Positions 13,358 through 26,500 are shown, counted from the first letter of the stretch. The stretch: DNA of 64,000 nt from Diprion similis (GCF_021155765.1 NC_060105.1:11193001-11257000); one strand, 5' to 3'. A program made the numbers and translations. The notes: a model not told the origin generated them from the letters alone.

Positions 13358-13683
13358 TGGATATTAGAGTGTTTCAGAAAAAAGACGAATTTTTTTTTTT
13401 TTTTTTTCTCCTTCTTACGGTGTCCAAAAATTGATAGTATACCTAAAACCAAAAATTTTTGCGCCAATATGAGCTCTTAATATCAATAGTAAGGTTTGCC
13501 TCTATCCATTTCTTTATTTTCTATAAAAAAAAGAAATGGATAGGAGAGCAAACCTTACTATTGATATTAAGACCTCATATTGGCGCAAAAATTTTTAGTT
13601 TTAGGTATACTATCAATTTTTGGATACCATAAGAAAAAAAATAAAAATTCGTCTTTTTTTGAAACACCATAATGAATATCCAA
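13358..13683. mobile_element. foldback element of about 325 bp (near-perfect palindrome)
   Basis: Left arm GTGTTTCAGAAAAAAGACGA (13369) is mirrored by TTTTTTTGAAACACC (to 13668). Inner blocks such as ATTGATAGTATACCTAAAAC, GCGCCAATATGAG and AAGGTTTGC recur in reverse. Arms are about 140 bp with a short AT-rich centre near 13520. GGATATT flanks both ends. No coding capacity; MITE-like. Confidence 0.85.
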
Positions 13684-16599
13684 TTCTTCCAACTAAATCA
13701 GGATACAGTATAAACGCCTCAATGATTACGTTCGATGAAACCGAACTTCTGAAGTACGTTGATCGTGTTCATCAGTAGCATTTTGGATATGTCACCGCGA
13801 AACCACATACAGAACTTCGTCGGACGTAATGGTTTAACAGTGGTAATTATGTTTGGGATTTACAGAGCGGACATCCATTAGCGCAAAAACGTTTGTCTAA
13901 CATCCTACTCAGACCGTGGGTGAATCCCTTAGGTAAAAACCTTCCTGCCTCTCAATGCTGCACGTCCCCCAGACAGTACCACTCGACTCTATTCAACCCA
14001 TCCCTCCACCTAAACCTACCTACACCTCCGAGTAACACCAGGTGTGCTGAAAGCCTAAAATTGGACAACTATGGAACAATTCTGGCAGAATTAAAAAGTT
14101 CAACAAGAGTCATAGGGATGGTGAAAAACTTGTATAAAAACGGAATTGTCTTGAATTCGGAATGAATCTGATTCTATGTCGTACAACGTTCATAATTTTG
14201 AAGCTTTCTGACTTTTTTTTCTGGCTTAAAATAGTAGGTTGAAGATGAATTATTCTTAATAATTGGCGAATTGAACGTATCTTTGAATTTGTTTTCAGTA
14301 AGTGATTATTGAACGTATAACAATTTGAATTATGTGTAATGTCCAAGAGGTAGATTTGAAGTACATTTAGTTCGAAGGAATTGTATGAAAAATGCAATGG
14401 AAGTGGACTTTGATGAAAATGAAACGAAGATTTAGAACATTTTTAATAGATTATAGATATAGAAACGGTATAAGGAAGAATTACATTCAGCCGGAAAGAC
14501 CATGTGTGACCTTGAAAGTCTATCGATTAATGTGAAGGGTGATTTTTTAAACCGTTTTAAACCGATATCTATGAACATCTAGTCCACCTTGTCCAACTCA
14601 CATATCATAACTCATCAAATTGAGGCCAAGCCTATGTGTGCCCGAACCTGCTGATGCAGTTTTAAATTTACATTCCGGGAGAAAAAAATATACCGTTCCA
14701 TTGAAAAAAAAACCAAGTTGGTTTTTACCTGTCGTAAACGGTTCCACTGGCAACAAATGTGATAGAATAGAATTATTTCGCCCCTTAGAACTCCAAAGGG
14801 ACTTTATGTTTTCTCATATACCGCCTTGCTTCTGATCTAGATCGATCTAAATCAATTAAAAAAATGGCCCTATACACTACGAAGGCAAAGAGGCTATAGA
14901 ATTCAACATGAATAATAGATAATTGGTAATGAGAATCCGATTGACTAAAATTTGAATAATGTGGTCATCGAAAAATCTGGCAAACGCTACTATTCGCAAT
15001 TGTTTAACAAAAGTGATAGCTTTGAATGGTATGACAAAACGTCAATTTTATCTCAGCTCCACCCACCTTATCAGTTGAAACATAGTGAATCTAAAACTAT
15101 TCATTTCATACTTGGTTGTATCAGTATGAATAAACTTTGAATTTGTGAGACATTGTTAAATATAATTTTGGTCAAATGTTTATTTCCACAAAGTATTTGA
15201 ACATATTTTGTGAACTGATAAAAGGCATAATTTGACAGTCAATCATCAGATTACAAATTGAATAAAAATTGGCGATTTTTTTACTATCATTCAAATTTGT
15301 CAAAAAAGGATCTATGACGCAAGAAGCTTTCTGAGGAACACCAAGTTTTGACGTTCACCGATAAATTCTCTCAAATGACGATGCTGTGTACAACAGATAA
15401 AAACCATCATTGTGGATTCCAAAATATGGATAATAAATTAAGAGCCACTGGTATCTCAATTATTTAAACGGATATTTCAGACCTAAATATTCTGTAACGG
15501 TCTTTAAATATGCTCAAACTTCGTCAACGTTTTTTATGTTGGATATTCTTCAATTTTTTTCAAACATTTTCAACCTTTTCTCGAGTAGTTAAAAAACTTT
15601 TTTCGCTCCTTTACGTTTTTCTTTGCATAAAAAATCGCCAGTCTGAATCATCCTAATCTGCGTTGTAACGAATCTATCGCTTCGTGCAACACGATGTCCA
15701 CGGTAAGGCGTGTCAAATGTCCTTTCCGTTTCACAGTGATTTATCGAGGACGATGAGAACTAAAAAGTGACTAGAAAACGACGTCGGTCAAAAGCGGTTT
15801 CACAGCCGGGGTCGCGGGAACCTCGAAGACGTGGAGGTTTCCGCTTGGTTAATAATTACGGTGTCACCTTTACAAATGAACCAAATATTCCAAAATCTTT
15901 CTTATCACATCGTAATCAAAGCGTCTGAATATTGGATACGATATAGTACTCTAGACATAAGTAAATATTTGAATGAATGCTCGGTCGAGATGCGCAGTAA
16001 AAATTTGCAAGAGGTCAATAAAACATAAACAATTTTCGCTACCTAAATACAAAAAGAAGAATAATGAATAGGGAAAAAACTCGTGGCAGCTCACGTTTCA
16101 GCCTGACATTTGCATCGTCTTTCGGACGTCTGACATCATCGAATTCCGCATTACGTCTGAGAGCTGCTTCAGCCATTATACATCGCTCGCTTGTCTACTT
16201 CTCCCCCGCATTGAATTTATTATACGCTGACAAAAAAAGGGAAGAAGAAAAAAAAAAAAAAAAAAAACTGAATGAGAGGCAGACTTGTAAAACGAGGTCC
16301 GTTCAACGTTTATACGCATCGAAATTTCACGCTGAAATATATAGGGTATCCCGCCAGTTCTTGTTACAAATTTCGATAAAATAAAATGAATTTCCTTGTA
16401 ACTTAGACAATTCGTTCGACAAGTCTCTACTCACCAAAAACCTCCAATTTGTAGAACTCTACGGTACATGACTTTGGAGATATTCACCCGTAAAGTGCTT
16501 TTGCTTTTTACGTTATATTCAATCTGTTATCGCATTTCGCGCAAACACTTTTAACGGAACAAGAAAATTTTGAAAACAATATTTTCTACAATACTCTTA
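13684..16599. other. AT-rich sequence without a supported gene
   Basis: Open frames at 13893-14165 (TTG start, proline-rich), 14110-14397 and 16064-16384 (runs through poly-A) show no domain or splice structure. A poly-A tract lies at about 16250-16266. Confidence 0.35.
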
Positions 16600-16838
16600 G
16601 AGAGAAAAAAAGTCGTTGAATCAACTAAAGATGCGGTCACGGGTGGTGAAATGAATATTCATTTGCATCAATTCAAGATCCGTTGATCTTACAAAATATT
16701 TAATTGAATTTATTTAAATCAATTAATCGGAATCATTTTTTTAAACCAACAGATCTTGAATTGACACAAATAAATATCCATTTCGCCGCTCGTGACCGGG
16801 CATTTAGTTAATTCAACAACTTTTTATCTCAGTGTATG
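16600..16838. mobile_element. foldback MITE of about 240 bp
   Basis: The left arm from AGAGAGAAAAAAAGTCGTTG and the right arm ending AACAACTTTTTATCTCAGTG are complementary over about 95 bp, including GGTCACGGGTGGTGAAATG against CATTTCGCCGCTCGTGACC. The AT-rich centre is near 16715. The CACTGAGA-type end resembles that of the element at 32170. Confidence 0.8.
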
Positions 16839-17942
16839 AATTTGTTTTCGTAACGTCAATGTACCGATTCCTGATTTAAGCTCCCCTCGTCAACTTTTGT
16901 GAAAATAAAAAGTGATCGTCCTCGATTAACGGTCATGACTCTTAAGAATTTTAACTCCATAAAATTTAACCGGTTATCACAGTTGCCAGTACCACCGAAT
17001 AAAAAATTTCTGAATTTAAAATTTTTGCAGACTACTCGGAAAAAAAAATCACGATATCCGATGTCGTTAATCCAACTTCCAAAACTAAAAAGTAGAAAAC
17101 CTCAAACAAGGTAAATTTCAAGGAGGCATGGGTCAAAATAAAATTAGCCGGTAATTTGTATGCAACTTCCTATTTCCATAAGTCGAAATCATTTCATTAG
17201 TTCTATGTATGGAAAGACAAGGACGTGAGTGAATAACATTCTAGAACCTGTTGGTCCTTCCCGAAAAGAATCTCGAGCCTCAAAACTTTCGTGGAACAAG
17301 ACGCAATTTTTGCATCTTTAATCTGCAATTTGATTGATTAAAAACAAGTAGAACGAAATAAAATTTTGGTGCCGAGAAATTATGATAGTAATTATAATAT
17401 GATTCTGCGCATATGATATCAGAGTAAGACGGTCAAAAATCAAAAGTCAAAATCAGCCATTTTATATATGTGAAAGGAAATAAGAACGACGTGTTCAAAA
17501 ATATTTATAATAACAGAATGATAAAATTGAAGATCACTTGAGATATTATTTAAAAAAGAACATCGGTGCTTATGAATTTCTGACTCTTCAATTACATATA
17601 GCTAAAGATTTTACAAACTACATATGATTTGTGTGTTTTGCTGAATACATTCATATTCAACACTGGATTGACAACAATTTTTGTCCGAATGAGCGAAATA
17701 TATTTGCATGTTATGTACGTACAAAAATTTCAATTAATAATTGTATGCAATTTCTGCCTATAATTGACACAATCATACTGGCTTAGAATAATTCATTTCC
17801 ATATACCAACCAAATACCATCAATTTCGTTATATCTAATATGAGAAATAGCAGTGATATATTTTTGATAAAAAAAAAATATAATTATTTTCGCACAATCA
17901 TAAAAAAATTAAATTAAAGCAAAGGTCATAGAAATAATAATT
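16839..17942. other. AT-rich stretch without genes
   Basis: No exon, RNA gene or repeat boundary recognised. Confidence 0.35.
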
Positions 17943-18311
17943 TCATATTTGTCGATCATCGTATCGGACAGACATGTTTGTAGATTCAATGAAAATGATG
18001 TCAGGAGTTAGAATAGCAGAATTAAACAAAAACTGTGCAGCCTCCAAGCTACAAAAATAATTCACGGTCATTTCCAGTTCTACAAATAATTCTTGAGCCT
18101 GACTCAAAGCTTCGCATAGTTTGTTCTTCGTGAAATCAGAGGAAGAAAAATAACACACGAAATACTCAGACAATGAGTGGCGCCATATTAATTTACATAT
18201 GTATATGCGTAATCATAATTCGCAAGGAGTACAAAAATCTTCAAGTAAACGCTGTAAAACTTCATCAACAAATAAATTATGTCCAAAAGTTGATCGTTTA
18301 AGAAATATGCA
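17943..18311 (-). pseudogene. coding-like remnant with an internal stop, family unknown
   Basis: One minus-strand frame is open from about 18311 to a stop at 17943 apart from a single TGA near 18212. Amino-acid use is protein-like on both sides of the stop, with stretches such as FVDEVLQRLLEDFCTPC before it and LCEALSQAQELFVELEMTV after it. Just upstream (18400-18320) another frame encodes a charged segment ending at a possible GTAAAA donor, and 18600-18898 holds a third. The sum looks like a decayed or heavily spliced gene. No family identified. Confidence 0.3.
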
Positions 18312-18597
18312 AGGTAAACACAATTTTTACATCACGATAACGTATAATGTAATCATCATCCTTAATTGTGAAACGCAGTTTGAGTTCATGCATCATTTGA
18401 TCAAACGATTTCAGTAGCAATCAAAAGAATCCAAATATTTTCGGTAACTTTAGCCTTAAACTTCGCTTACGTAATTCATAAATTGGTTAAAATTTTCAAA
18501 TTCCAAGAATTTTCGCATGATGAAAAAAAAATACTAACAACAATTTTAATTCGTAAACAAAATTACCGAACAATTTTAATCTATGATTGGATAAAAT

Positions 18598-18898
18598 TCA
18601 ATCAAAAATTCTTGTTGCAATTTGTGATGGTTTTATTACTATAAATTTAAAATTTTTTGCACAATAAATAATTCTTGAACAATTGCAAAATCTTAGAAAA
18701 ATATTTGTCCAACAAGTTCTTTCAATTAATTGATATTTCATGGATTTCAGTGGACGTTGTTTACAACTTGGGGTAAGAAAAATAGATTGGGAATATGTAT
18801 AAGCTTTCCTAACAATACGTATAAACAATTTCTCAAGTTCTGTATAAATATTCATGGATCTGGTATATTTTTCAGACATATCAGTAACAATTTCTCCC
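18598..18898 (-). CDS. open segment behind a good acceptor, unidentified
   Basis: A minus-strand acceptor (GTTTATTTTAG|GGAGAA, about 18899) opens a frame of about 100 codons to a stop at 18598. The first 60 residues, including MSEKYTRSMNIYTELEKLF, are protein-like; the rest is AT-driven. It may be an exon of the same locus as the remnant at 17943-18311. Low confidence. Confidence 0.22.
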
Positions 18899-19459
18899 TA
18901 AAATAAACGATTTTTTGTAACATCTCAGGTTGACTAAAGTTTGTTTGTCTCAGCTTCAATTGAATTGTTGAGGTTAAATTTTACTTAAAAAAAAAACATC
19001 TATAATTTTAAAACTAGTAAAGAGTTCTATGTGTTCTGTGTGACTTAACGAAAAATTTTGACAATTCTCTTCGACTTCACAGAACATCGATCGGATTCAT
19101 TGATAATTAAAACATCATTTGACAAAAATTCTTTGATTTCACGTTCCAAAATTTAAACTCATCTGTCTGAATGATCGATACGAATTTCCGTCAAGTCAAG
19201 TCTACACAAAACATAGCAACGATCGTAATAAAAAAAAATGACAGGAAGTCATTTCGTATCTAAAATTTTATATCCCTGTAGGTAAAATCCTTGCCGGTAA
19301 CCTAAAATTGATTATCATTTTCTGGGTCAAAGTCGACGATATTTCTTTTTAATTGGTTAACGAAATGAGACCGACCGACCCCGTTTTCTCGCCAACGATA
19401 AACTAGAGTCGTTCGCAGAAAATAAGGGTGGAAAATGCAGGGTATAAAGTATGAATCCC

Positions 19460-19492
<33 letters not shown>

Positions 19493-20768
19493 GACGAGGG
19501 GTTTGAGGGCAAAGACGCTTAATGCAAAATTTAGAAAGATAAGAAGTCACGCCCAATTTAGCACCGAGACGTTCCGTGAAAGACGCGACGAGCGAAGTAG
19601 TTCCGCGTGTACCTGCATAAAAATGATGGTGTCGCAGACGGTGAAAAAACTGTCTGAAAATTTAATTGTCATTAAAAAAAACCTCGGGGCTTCGTTACAA
19701 AATTCTGTATAATCTTAGTTCGTTCAACTCGCAAGATTAAAGAATACAAGAACTTGCGTCGTCGAGGTCGTAAAGATTGGCGTTACAATCGGGAGATACT
19801 TTTGCCAAATACAAAAGGAACCGAGTATCAAACGAATAATAACTGAAAGAAAAAGATCAAAGAGTAAAACTTTTCGTTGGATATATAAAAAATTATTTAC
19901 ATCGCCGCATGAAAGTCACTCTATTGCGTCCGAGAATAGCCTGCATAATTTAATTTGATCGGGAGAATTTGAATTGATTTAATATTAAAAGGCAGCAAAG
20001 TTATGTCGTTGGTAGTGCAGTGTAATGTATAAAAGTTGAATTTTTTAAGCGTCGCGTTAGGAATGTGAAAGCGACATTTATTATTACGAAGAGTTAGGTA
20101 AAGTCCAGAAGTCATCTGGCGTTGTTAAATTTTGACCGATAAAAGAACGAATTGATTAAATTTAGCAGATTGTGATAATGATTAAGAAAACCAAACTCCA
20201 TAGCCGAGTTATTTCAATTTTAATCGAAAGATTCTGAAACTAAAAATACAAAACAACGCTTCGTGATTGATTCCTCTTTGTTTTAGTATGAAAAATTAAT
20301 TTTTACCAAAAATATTTACAACAACGTAAATTCTGTATAATTTTTCCCATTTGTCAAAGTCAGCCGGCGTTAGCACTCCCCTTGAAATTCAAAAGTTACT
20401 AAATTATTTCCCCCTAAGTATGAAGTTTACTTTCATCATCCCCCAATCCTAATTTCGTATGACTTTGAACACAAATATATGATGGTACAATCTAAGAATA
20501 AAGATAATTTTTCATCGTTATGTTAACAATTAAGTTGATAACGGTAGAGTCGACCAAGTTGTTTTAGCATATTTTTAGCATATATTACAATAATTCTTCA
20601 ACTTCACCACAAAGCCATACCCGAATAAGGTATTTAAACTAACTGCATAAACACAACTACACCGATATACATATAAATCATCCATTCATCAACAATTGAC
20701 TTTATTTCTTCGATCTCAGAAAGAAAAATGATTTCAACTTGTATAATATCGGGTTTTGCACAACTTAC
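18899..20768. other. AT-rich stretch, no supported gene
   Basis: Contains a (GA)n microsatellite at 19461-19489. The 19503-19712 plus frame and 19302-19556 minus frame overlap it and lack coding character. Nothing else seen. Confidence 0.35.
19461..19489. repeat. (GA)n microsatellite
   Basis: Nearly uninterrupted AG dinucleotides. Confidence 0.9.
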
Positions 20769-20936
20769 AGAGCCAATAAATGAAAAAATGTAAATTCTGT
20801 CGTCGACAAATTGATCAAGCGTAAAATCTGTTCGAAAAAGACATTTGCTAAAACAGCCGCCTGGAGCTGGAAGCAACAAGACTAACAAGACAACCGCCGC
20901 TAGACGAAGTTTATGGAGAATCCAGGCTGCCTGCAT
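20769..20936 (-). CDS. candidate first coding exon of a secreted protein
   Basis: ATG 20936 opens a 56-codon frame ending exactly at a consensus donor (GGCTCT|GTAAGTTG). The N-terminus is a textbook signal peptide: a basic start (MQAAWILHKLRLA), the hydrophobic core AVVLLVLLLPAPG and a cysteine-containing mature start (GGCFSKCLFR). The exon is more GC-rich than its surroundings. No downstream exon was recognised to the left, and the mature part matches no family I know. A first exon of a secreted or membrane protein is the best reading; chance is possible. Confidence 0.35.
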
Positions 20937-21658
20937 CAGCTAAAGTGACTACGGTACCTACCTAACCGCGCTTTCCTTATTTGCGCAATGAAATTGAACA
21001 GCAACGAAATTCCCGTTCGTTGTTTATTCAACGAACCTGTATACCTAGATACAAACCTACTGGCTACGGAGAAACTGCAACCGAACTTAAGTCCGAGTGA
21101 CTACGATGAAGTCCCTCCCTCACGGGGATGCTGATCGAACAACTTTTCGCGAAAGCAGGAGAACTCGGAAATTGCAAAGTTCAGCAAACCTAATTGAACG
21201 GAACGAATGACCCATATTGACAAGCGTATTGTAACCCCAGCATGTATGATATATATCTGGCGATGAGTGTACAGTCCAATACCATGAATACGAAAAGTTG
21301 TCTTGTCGGAAAATGAAAATTGAGAACAAGCAAGATATTGAATTGCTAAAATAGCAAACAGTCAAAAAACTGACTCTTCAAATATGAAACTCGTGCAGTT
21401 TTCGAAAATTCAAGAATCCAAATTTATCAATAACGACTAGCCGAAGATTTGAAAAGTCAAAATTCTGAAACCCACCGATACAAAATGGACAAGATATCGG
21501 AGTTTGCAAGAGGCCAGAAACACATTTATTCTTTCCAACGTCACCAGTTGCAGCTAATCGATGACTCTAATGTGAAACACGATTTAATGTAATAACGTCT
21601 TGAACAAATCGAACATCGTACAAGAAAAAATATGTACTTTTTGAATGTTATTAAAAAT
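20937..21658. other. no supported gene; possible 5' leader of the 20.9-kb exon
   Basis: Mixed sequence upstream of the signal-peptide exon. The 21120-21365 frame lacks coding features. Confidence 0.3.
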
Positions 21659-22245
21659 TTATTGCCTATTCTTTTGCGTTCTTTCTTCCTCTGATGACAC
21701 AGAAGATTGTCTAATACAATGAGATGATCTTGATAAAACTAGCATCGAGTTGAAGAATTTCACAAATTTTAAATTTTCAATAGATTCAGCATTTCGACCT
21801 TTCGATATTTCATCCTTTAGGAATTCCGGTCCTTCTACAATGTACGTATCGAAATTTTTCTCCTTCCGATCTTCAATTTTCGACAACAAAATTTTTTGGT
21901 TTGTTACCTTTTCATTTTTCTACCATTTCCCATTCTCCGCTTTGTTCATTCGGAACGCAGGCTATTCTGAGAATACTTTATCGTATAAAAAAGCATTCGG
22001 TTAAATGAACTTTCGAAAAATCAGTTGTTGTGCCGAGTGATTTATAAAAAATTTCAATTTCCGTCCAATATTCATTCATTACTTTAAATATCTTATCTCA
22101 AAAGATTCAGGTTTTCGACTAAGTAGTTAACTTTTTGCTCGTTCGTGATTTTGACGTCCACCATATTCGGTTCATTTCTTGCACCTCGTATTACCACATA
22201 TGTTGGCCAAGATTCGCAAACACGTGGAGAAAAAATGAGAATATA
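21659..22245 (-). pseudogene. decayed protein-coding sequence with two frameshifts and a stop
   Basis: Reading right to left, three protein-like segments follow one another without intron-like gaps but in changing frames. Segment one (22245-22096) includes NEPNMVDVKITNEQKVNYL. Segment two (about 22094-21915) includes NEYWTEIEIFYKSLG and VPNEQSGEWEMVEK and is broken by a TAA at 21978-21980. Segment three (about 21919-21659) includes RKEKNFDTYIVEGPEFLKDE and ends at TAA, overlapping AATAAA. Segment one continues open upstream past a TAG at 22246. The acidic, charged composition differs from random AT-rich frames. An intact relative would decide what it was: cellular gene copy, mobile-element protein or an old integrated viral gene. 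Family unknown. Confidence 0.45.
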
Positions 22246-22546
22246 CTAGGCAGAAAGGAACAAAGGATTTGCACAATTGTCACGAGAACTACTTGCTGCT
22301 TTCCGATTATTATCACGCGAATTAACGAGGGAATATCGCGTTTCGAGGACACTGCGACAAAGTAGAAGCAGCACATTTGCTCTTCTCTCCTGCACCTTGT
22401 AATAACTGTACAATTATAACCTACTCAGCACCGAACTGAGAATAAGACGTGTGTGAATTCGAAAGCGTGTATTTGAACGCTACTAGCTCCTGAAGAGCGT
22501 TTCTCATTTTTCACATTCACCAAGCAGTATTCCTTACTTTTGTTAC

Positions 22547-22651
22547 TGCAGGCGATATCCTGAGGCGAAATGTCGCGCAAGTTCATCATCGGAAGAAACG
22601 CAGTTCTCAAAAAATGGTATTTTGTCCTCGTCACAGTCGTATTTGCTTTAA
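22547..22651 (-). CDS. short coding-like segment, possible upstream part of the 22-kb remnant
   Basis: A minus-strand frame behind an acceptor-like TTTTTTAAAG reads an acidic, cysteine-containing stretch with DEDKIPFFENCVSSDDELAR and stops just after a weak donor (CTGCA|GTAACA). It lies directly upstream of, and on the same strand as, the decayed sequence at 21659-22245. Assignment is tentative. Confidence 0.2.
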
Positions 22652-22766
22652 AAAACACCGATAGATATAGGTATGCATAATTAATCAGTGAAACGATGGT
22701 TCGTTCACATCCTTCGAACGGATCTGTACGATAAGTTACATAATTCAACATTGAATTTCCATGCAA

Positions 22767-23580
22767 AGAAAATTTATGTTAGACGATAAACAAACAATCC
22801 GGATTACTGGAGGGAACAATAAGAACGTCATAATAGTCGAAACCAAAAAATTTATTTTTATTTTTTAATTTCGATTCGGAAGAAAGTCAACTTTTCGAGT
22901 CATTTTCTCAGTTTTTAATCATTTTCAAAGTAGTAACAATAATTCGGGCTATAGAGGAATACATACTGAAGGTCCATACCAAATTTGAAGTCAATCGGTT
23001 GAATGGAATTCGAGATTTTACGTGAGACAGATTGAAAAATGTAGTTTCGAGCTAAACGCATTTAAAGCTTTGACCTCAGTTTTGAAGTTGATTCCTGTAT
23101 CAGACAAAATGGAAATTTTTCTTCACCTTAATCAGCGATACCTGGAGCATATAAAAGACCTTCCACCGCATTCGCAGTTTCCTCATAGACAAATCTTTCT
23201 AGCCTTGAACTCGGCGCTATAATTGATGCGCACACCATGTTTAATACTTCCTCAATTTTTGAAAATTCGGCCCACCTTTGAGCCAAAATATTAGATTTTT
23301 TTCAAATTTATAGATAAAAATACCCCCTTAAATCAGGAATATAAATGATCCAATCTAAGATGCATTGATACGTTGATTGGAAAGAAAAATCTTTTTGCAA
23401 TTGATATGAAATTTATAAGGTTCATTCAGTCCAGAAAACGCATGATATTACATCTGGATTCTACTGATGAACAGATGCAATAATCGTTGGTACACTCGTG
23501 CAATAATCAAGCGCAAAAAACTTCACTTGAGACATTTAGTTGAGAAAAAAGTATAATAATACAGTATTTTCAACTAAATG
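22767..23580. other. probable dispersed repeat, no gene
   Basis: Text such as ACCAAATTTGAAGTCAATCG and GAATTCGAGATTTTACGTGA resembles the 53.3-54.0 kb region in style (both follow a pattern of diverged tandem or dispersed insect repeats). The plus frame 23022-23222 falls inside it and starts at GTG. Confidence 0.3.
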
Positions 23581-26500
23581 TTAATGGACATTGTGCGAAT
23601 GTAAGCGAAAGTTAAGAATTCTTTTCTGTTGAACGTAGTTAAGCGGCTTTAGAACACCAAACGAGTATACAAATGAACTTTTAATTATAAACATATTCTG
23701 GATTTCTATGGTTGTAAGCTTCGACCAAATCTCCCTGAAATGTGATTTTCTTTCTTCAAATAACATCAGAGCAGATTAAAGTCTCACATGAGTTTCCAAT
23801 AACCGTCAAACCGTTTTTAACATCGTAATTGTGTTTTTAATTAGCATTCAGTTCAAAAAAAAGTTTACACTAAAAACATCAATGTTTTCAAGTCATTTTC
23901 TCAAAGGTAGAATGCTATATTAAATCGGAGTTTAGACCATTTGAAAGAGCTTGAAAAACTTGAAAGATACTATTGGATTGAAAAGAAAAGTTAAATAGTA
24001 AAATTTTGGGACAGTTTTTTTGCTCTCCTAAAAAAATCATAAAGATAGTATTTCCACTGTATTTCCGTACCACCTTTCAAATGTCTTCTAACACATATAG
24101 AGCTTCCCGTTAATATGGCGCTAGTCCGAGAATAGTAACGAGTCTAGATGAAACTGGACGAAGTATTTCCACGCCATTTATTCTGCTGTCGGTTGTACCG
24201 AAGGCTACACAGCAAAGGCCAAAATTGGAGGGCCACATCTGGGCGAAACCCAGTCGAGATGAAACGACTCGATTAAAGGACCAAGCCCTAAGGATTAACG
24301 GTCACTTGTGCCAGCTGAATTCGACTTCCGTTCGTGGAGGTGCCGAGTATCCGCAAATCCGGTTTCGATCTTCTTGCTTCCCATGAAGGTGGCACGAGTG
24401 GATGATCGACTTAACAAACGTAAACGAATATTGGAATTCGTATGATTGAATAAAATTGGTGTTGATTGGACTGAAAAGTTGATTTATCTTTTTCCTTTTC
24501 TTGATCCCCTTGATAAAAAATGGACACCCACATGTACTGCCCAAAGTCGAATCACATTTCTTCTTCCCGTAACAAACGCTCGATCGAACACATTCTCACC
24601 AACATTGGGGTCAGGCCTGTCATCATATGTTTCTACGACGCGTATCACGGAACCCCCCAGGGTTTGGGGCAAAAAAAGAGTGCTACGCGAACAGCGTGGA
24701 ACGGAGTTGAAGTGAGGGTAGGCAGGAAGAAGAGGGAAGAAGCCTGATCCTCGAGCTAATGAATTCGTTACACCGAGGTGAATGTAGTGGTTTGGAAAGA
24801 GGGAGCGATTGATTCCATAGAAAGTGCCCCTTTTCACCCCAATGCCCATATTACAATTGGCGAGGGTATGATTATGGTGAGGTTTTCGAAAAATGGGCAA
24901 GTCCGCGGTTTCTTTGTAGGATGGATTTCGACTGCGACGAACCGAGCACTTTCAAACACTCAACGCGCATTCGTTTGTCATCGTTTTCTCAGTCCAGACC
25001 CATCTGGAAAGAAGATGACTCGAGCATCCACTCTCTGAGATTTGACGTTATACACTTCTTTAACTCAATGGAGCAGGATATCAGCCTGAGTGCTGTATCC
25101 TGACACAAGGATTAATCAGTTGAGCAGTATAAGAGCTCGTACGCTGATAGTCTCGTTCTTTCACGTCCTCTTGATCTTAAAAAGGGGTAAAAGTTTTCAT
25201 GAAATCAAATCGTAGTGATTATAGTGATAAACATTTTCAAGTGTTCCAATGCATCCTGCGTGACTCGGCATCATCCAACGGAGTAAAATATGGACTCGAG
25301 CATTCTAACATGGTTGGCAGTAATTGTCTCATTCGACGTAATGAGGTTCGTCACGGCTTTCTACTTGTGGAAGTAACAACCACCAGAAGGTATATATATA
25401 TATACCTAGTTATCAACTCATAAGACCAGCGATTCAGTGATCATTTCGACGTCATTAGATCCTGAATTGTGTTCATCACATGGTTAAATTTTCACAGACA
25501 TTATAGGTGCACCGATGCGAATCGCTGTTTCGACGGCGAAGCGCGTCAGCTTAAAAAACACAAAGAAGAACAAACAAACGGACGATTCAATGGTCAGGCG
25601 AAACGGTGATCGTGCCAGATAAAGGCTGGAAACGAGCAATTTGATACAGGCAGTACCTATAAGCGCGTGCGTGAGGTAGACGATTCGGTAACTCAATCAA
25701 TCGCTGCACGTCAAAGCGTTTCACGTTCATCTGGTATTAACAGCGCGTATAAAAAACTGAAACCCGAACGAAAGTTTCCTAGTCCAGTCCAGACCGATGA
25801 AGCAGTAGCTCGCACGTTAGAAAGTGAGACGTGCTGACTAGGCTCTGGAAGGAGGACTTCTTCGTGGGTCAGGTCACGAAGCCACCGGCGCAATGCTAAC
25901 GTCGAACTGGTCCGCCAAGAGAGCGAAAAGAGAGCGAGTACGGAATGGAAGAGCATCCACAAGGAGGGCACAATGCTACATACACTGGGTATTCAGATAT
26001 TCACCTACTGTGCTCAAAGGCCACGCAGGTCCCGAGAGAACAATACGCCTGGTAACACTTCGTGCAACAACCTATCCTAGCCACCCACAAAGTTATGCAC
26101 GTTATGTGGATGGGACTCTAAGTCTAGACACTAACACCGAGTTAAGAACTAAGTCCTATCTCTTCAGAGGGCAAAGCAGAGGCTGCGAGAGAATCAACTC
26201 CGTAACAAGCAAGACAGCAACTTAGTATCATGACACGAGAACACTCGATCAAGGAGTAATTATGAAAAGACTTTTATCTCCAAAGACAAGCCTTTCACTA
26301 ATCCTGAAATTTTGTCGCAGCAGTTTAGCAGATATTATCAGAGTCATACACATACAGTGGATACAATCGAAACTCGAATTGTCGCCAAGTGCTGTCAGGT
26401 TGATCCGAAATTTCACTATATTTTCAAATCCAAGTTCCTCGTTATAGAACATTCGTTTTCAAACTTGAGACTGCTTCGACATTTTTTTATCTGCGTATCT

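Noticed and set aside
24484..24900. Longest open frame of the window (138 codons, minus)
   Set aside because: It begins at TTG, overlaps two long plus-strand frames in a GC-richer patch, shows no motif and has no supporting splice signals.
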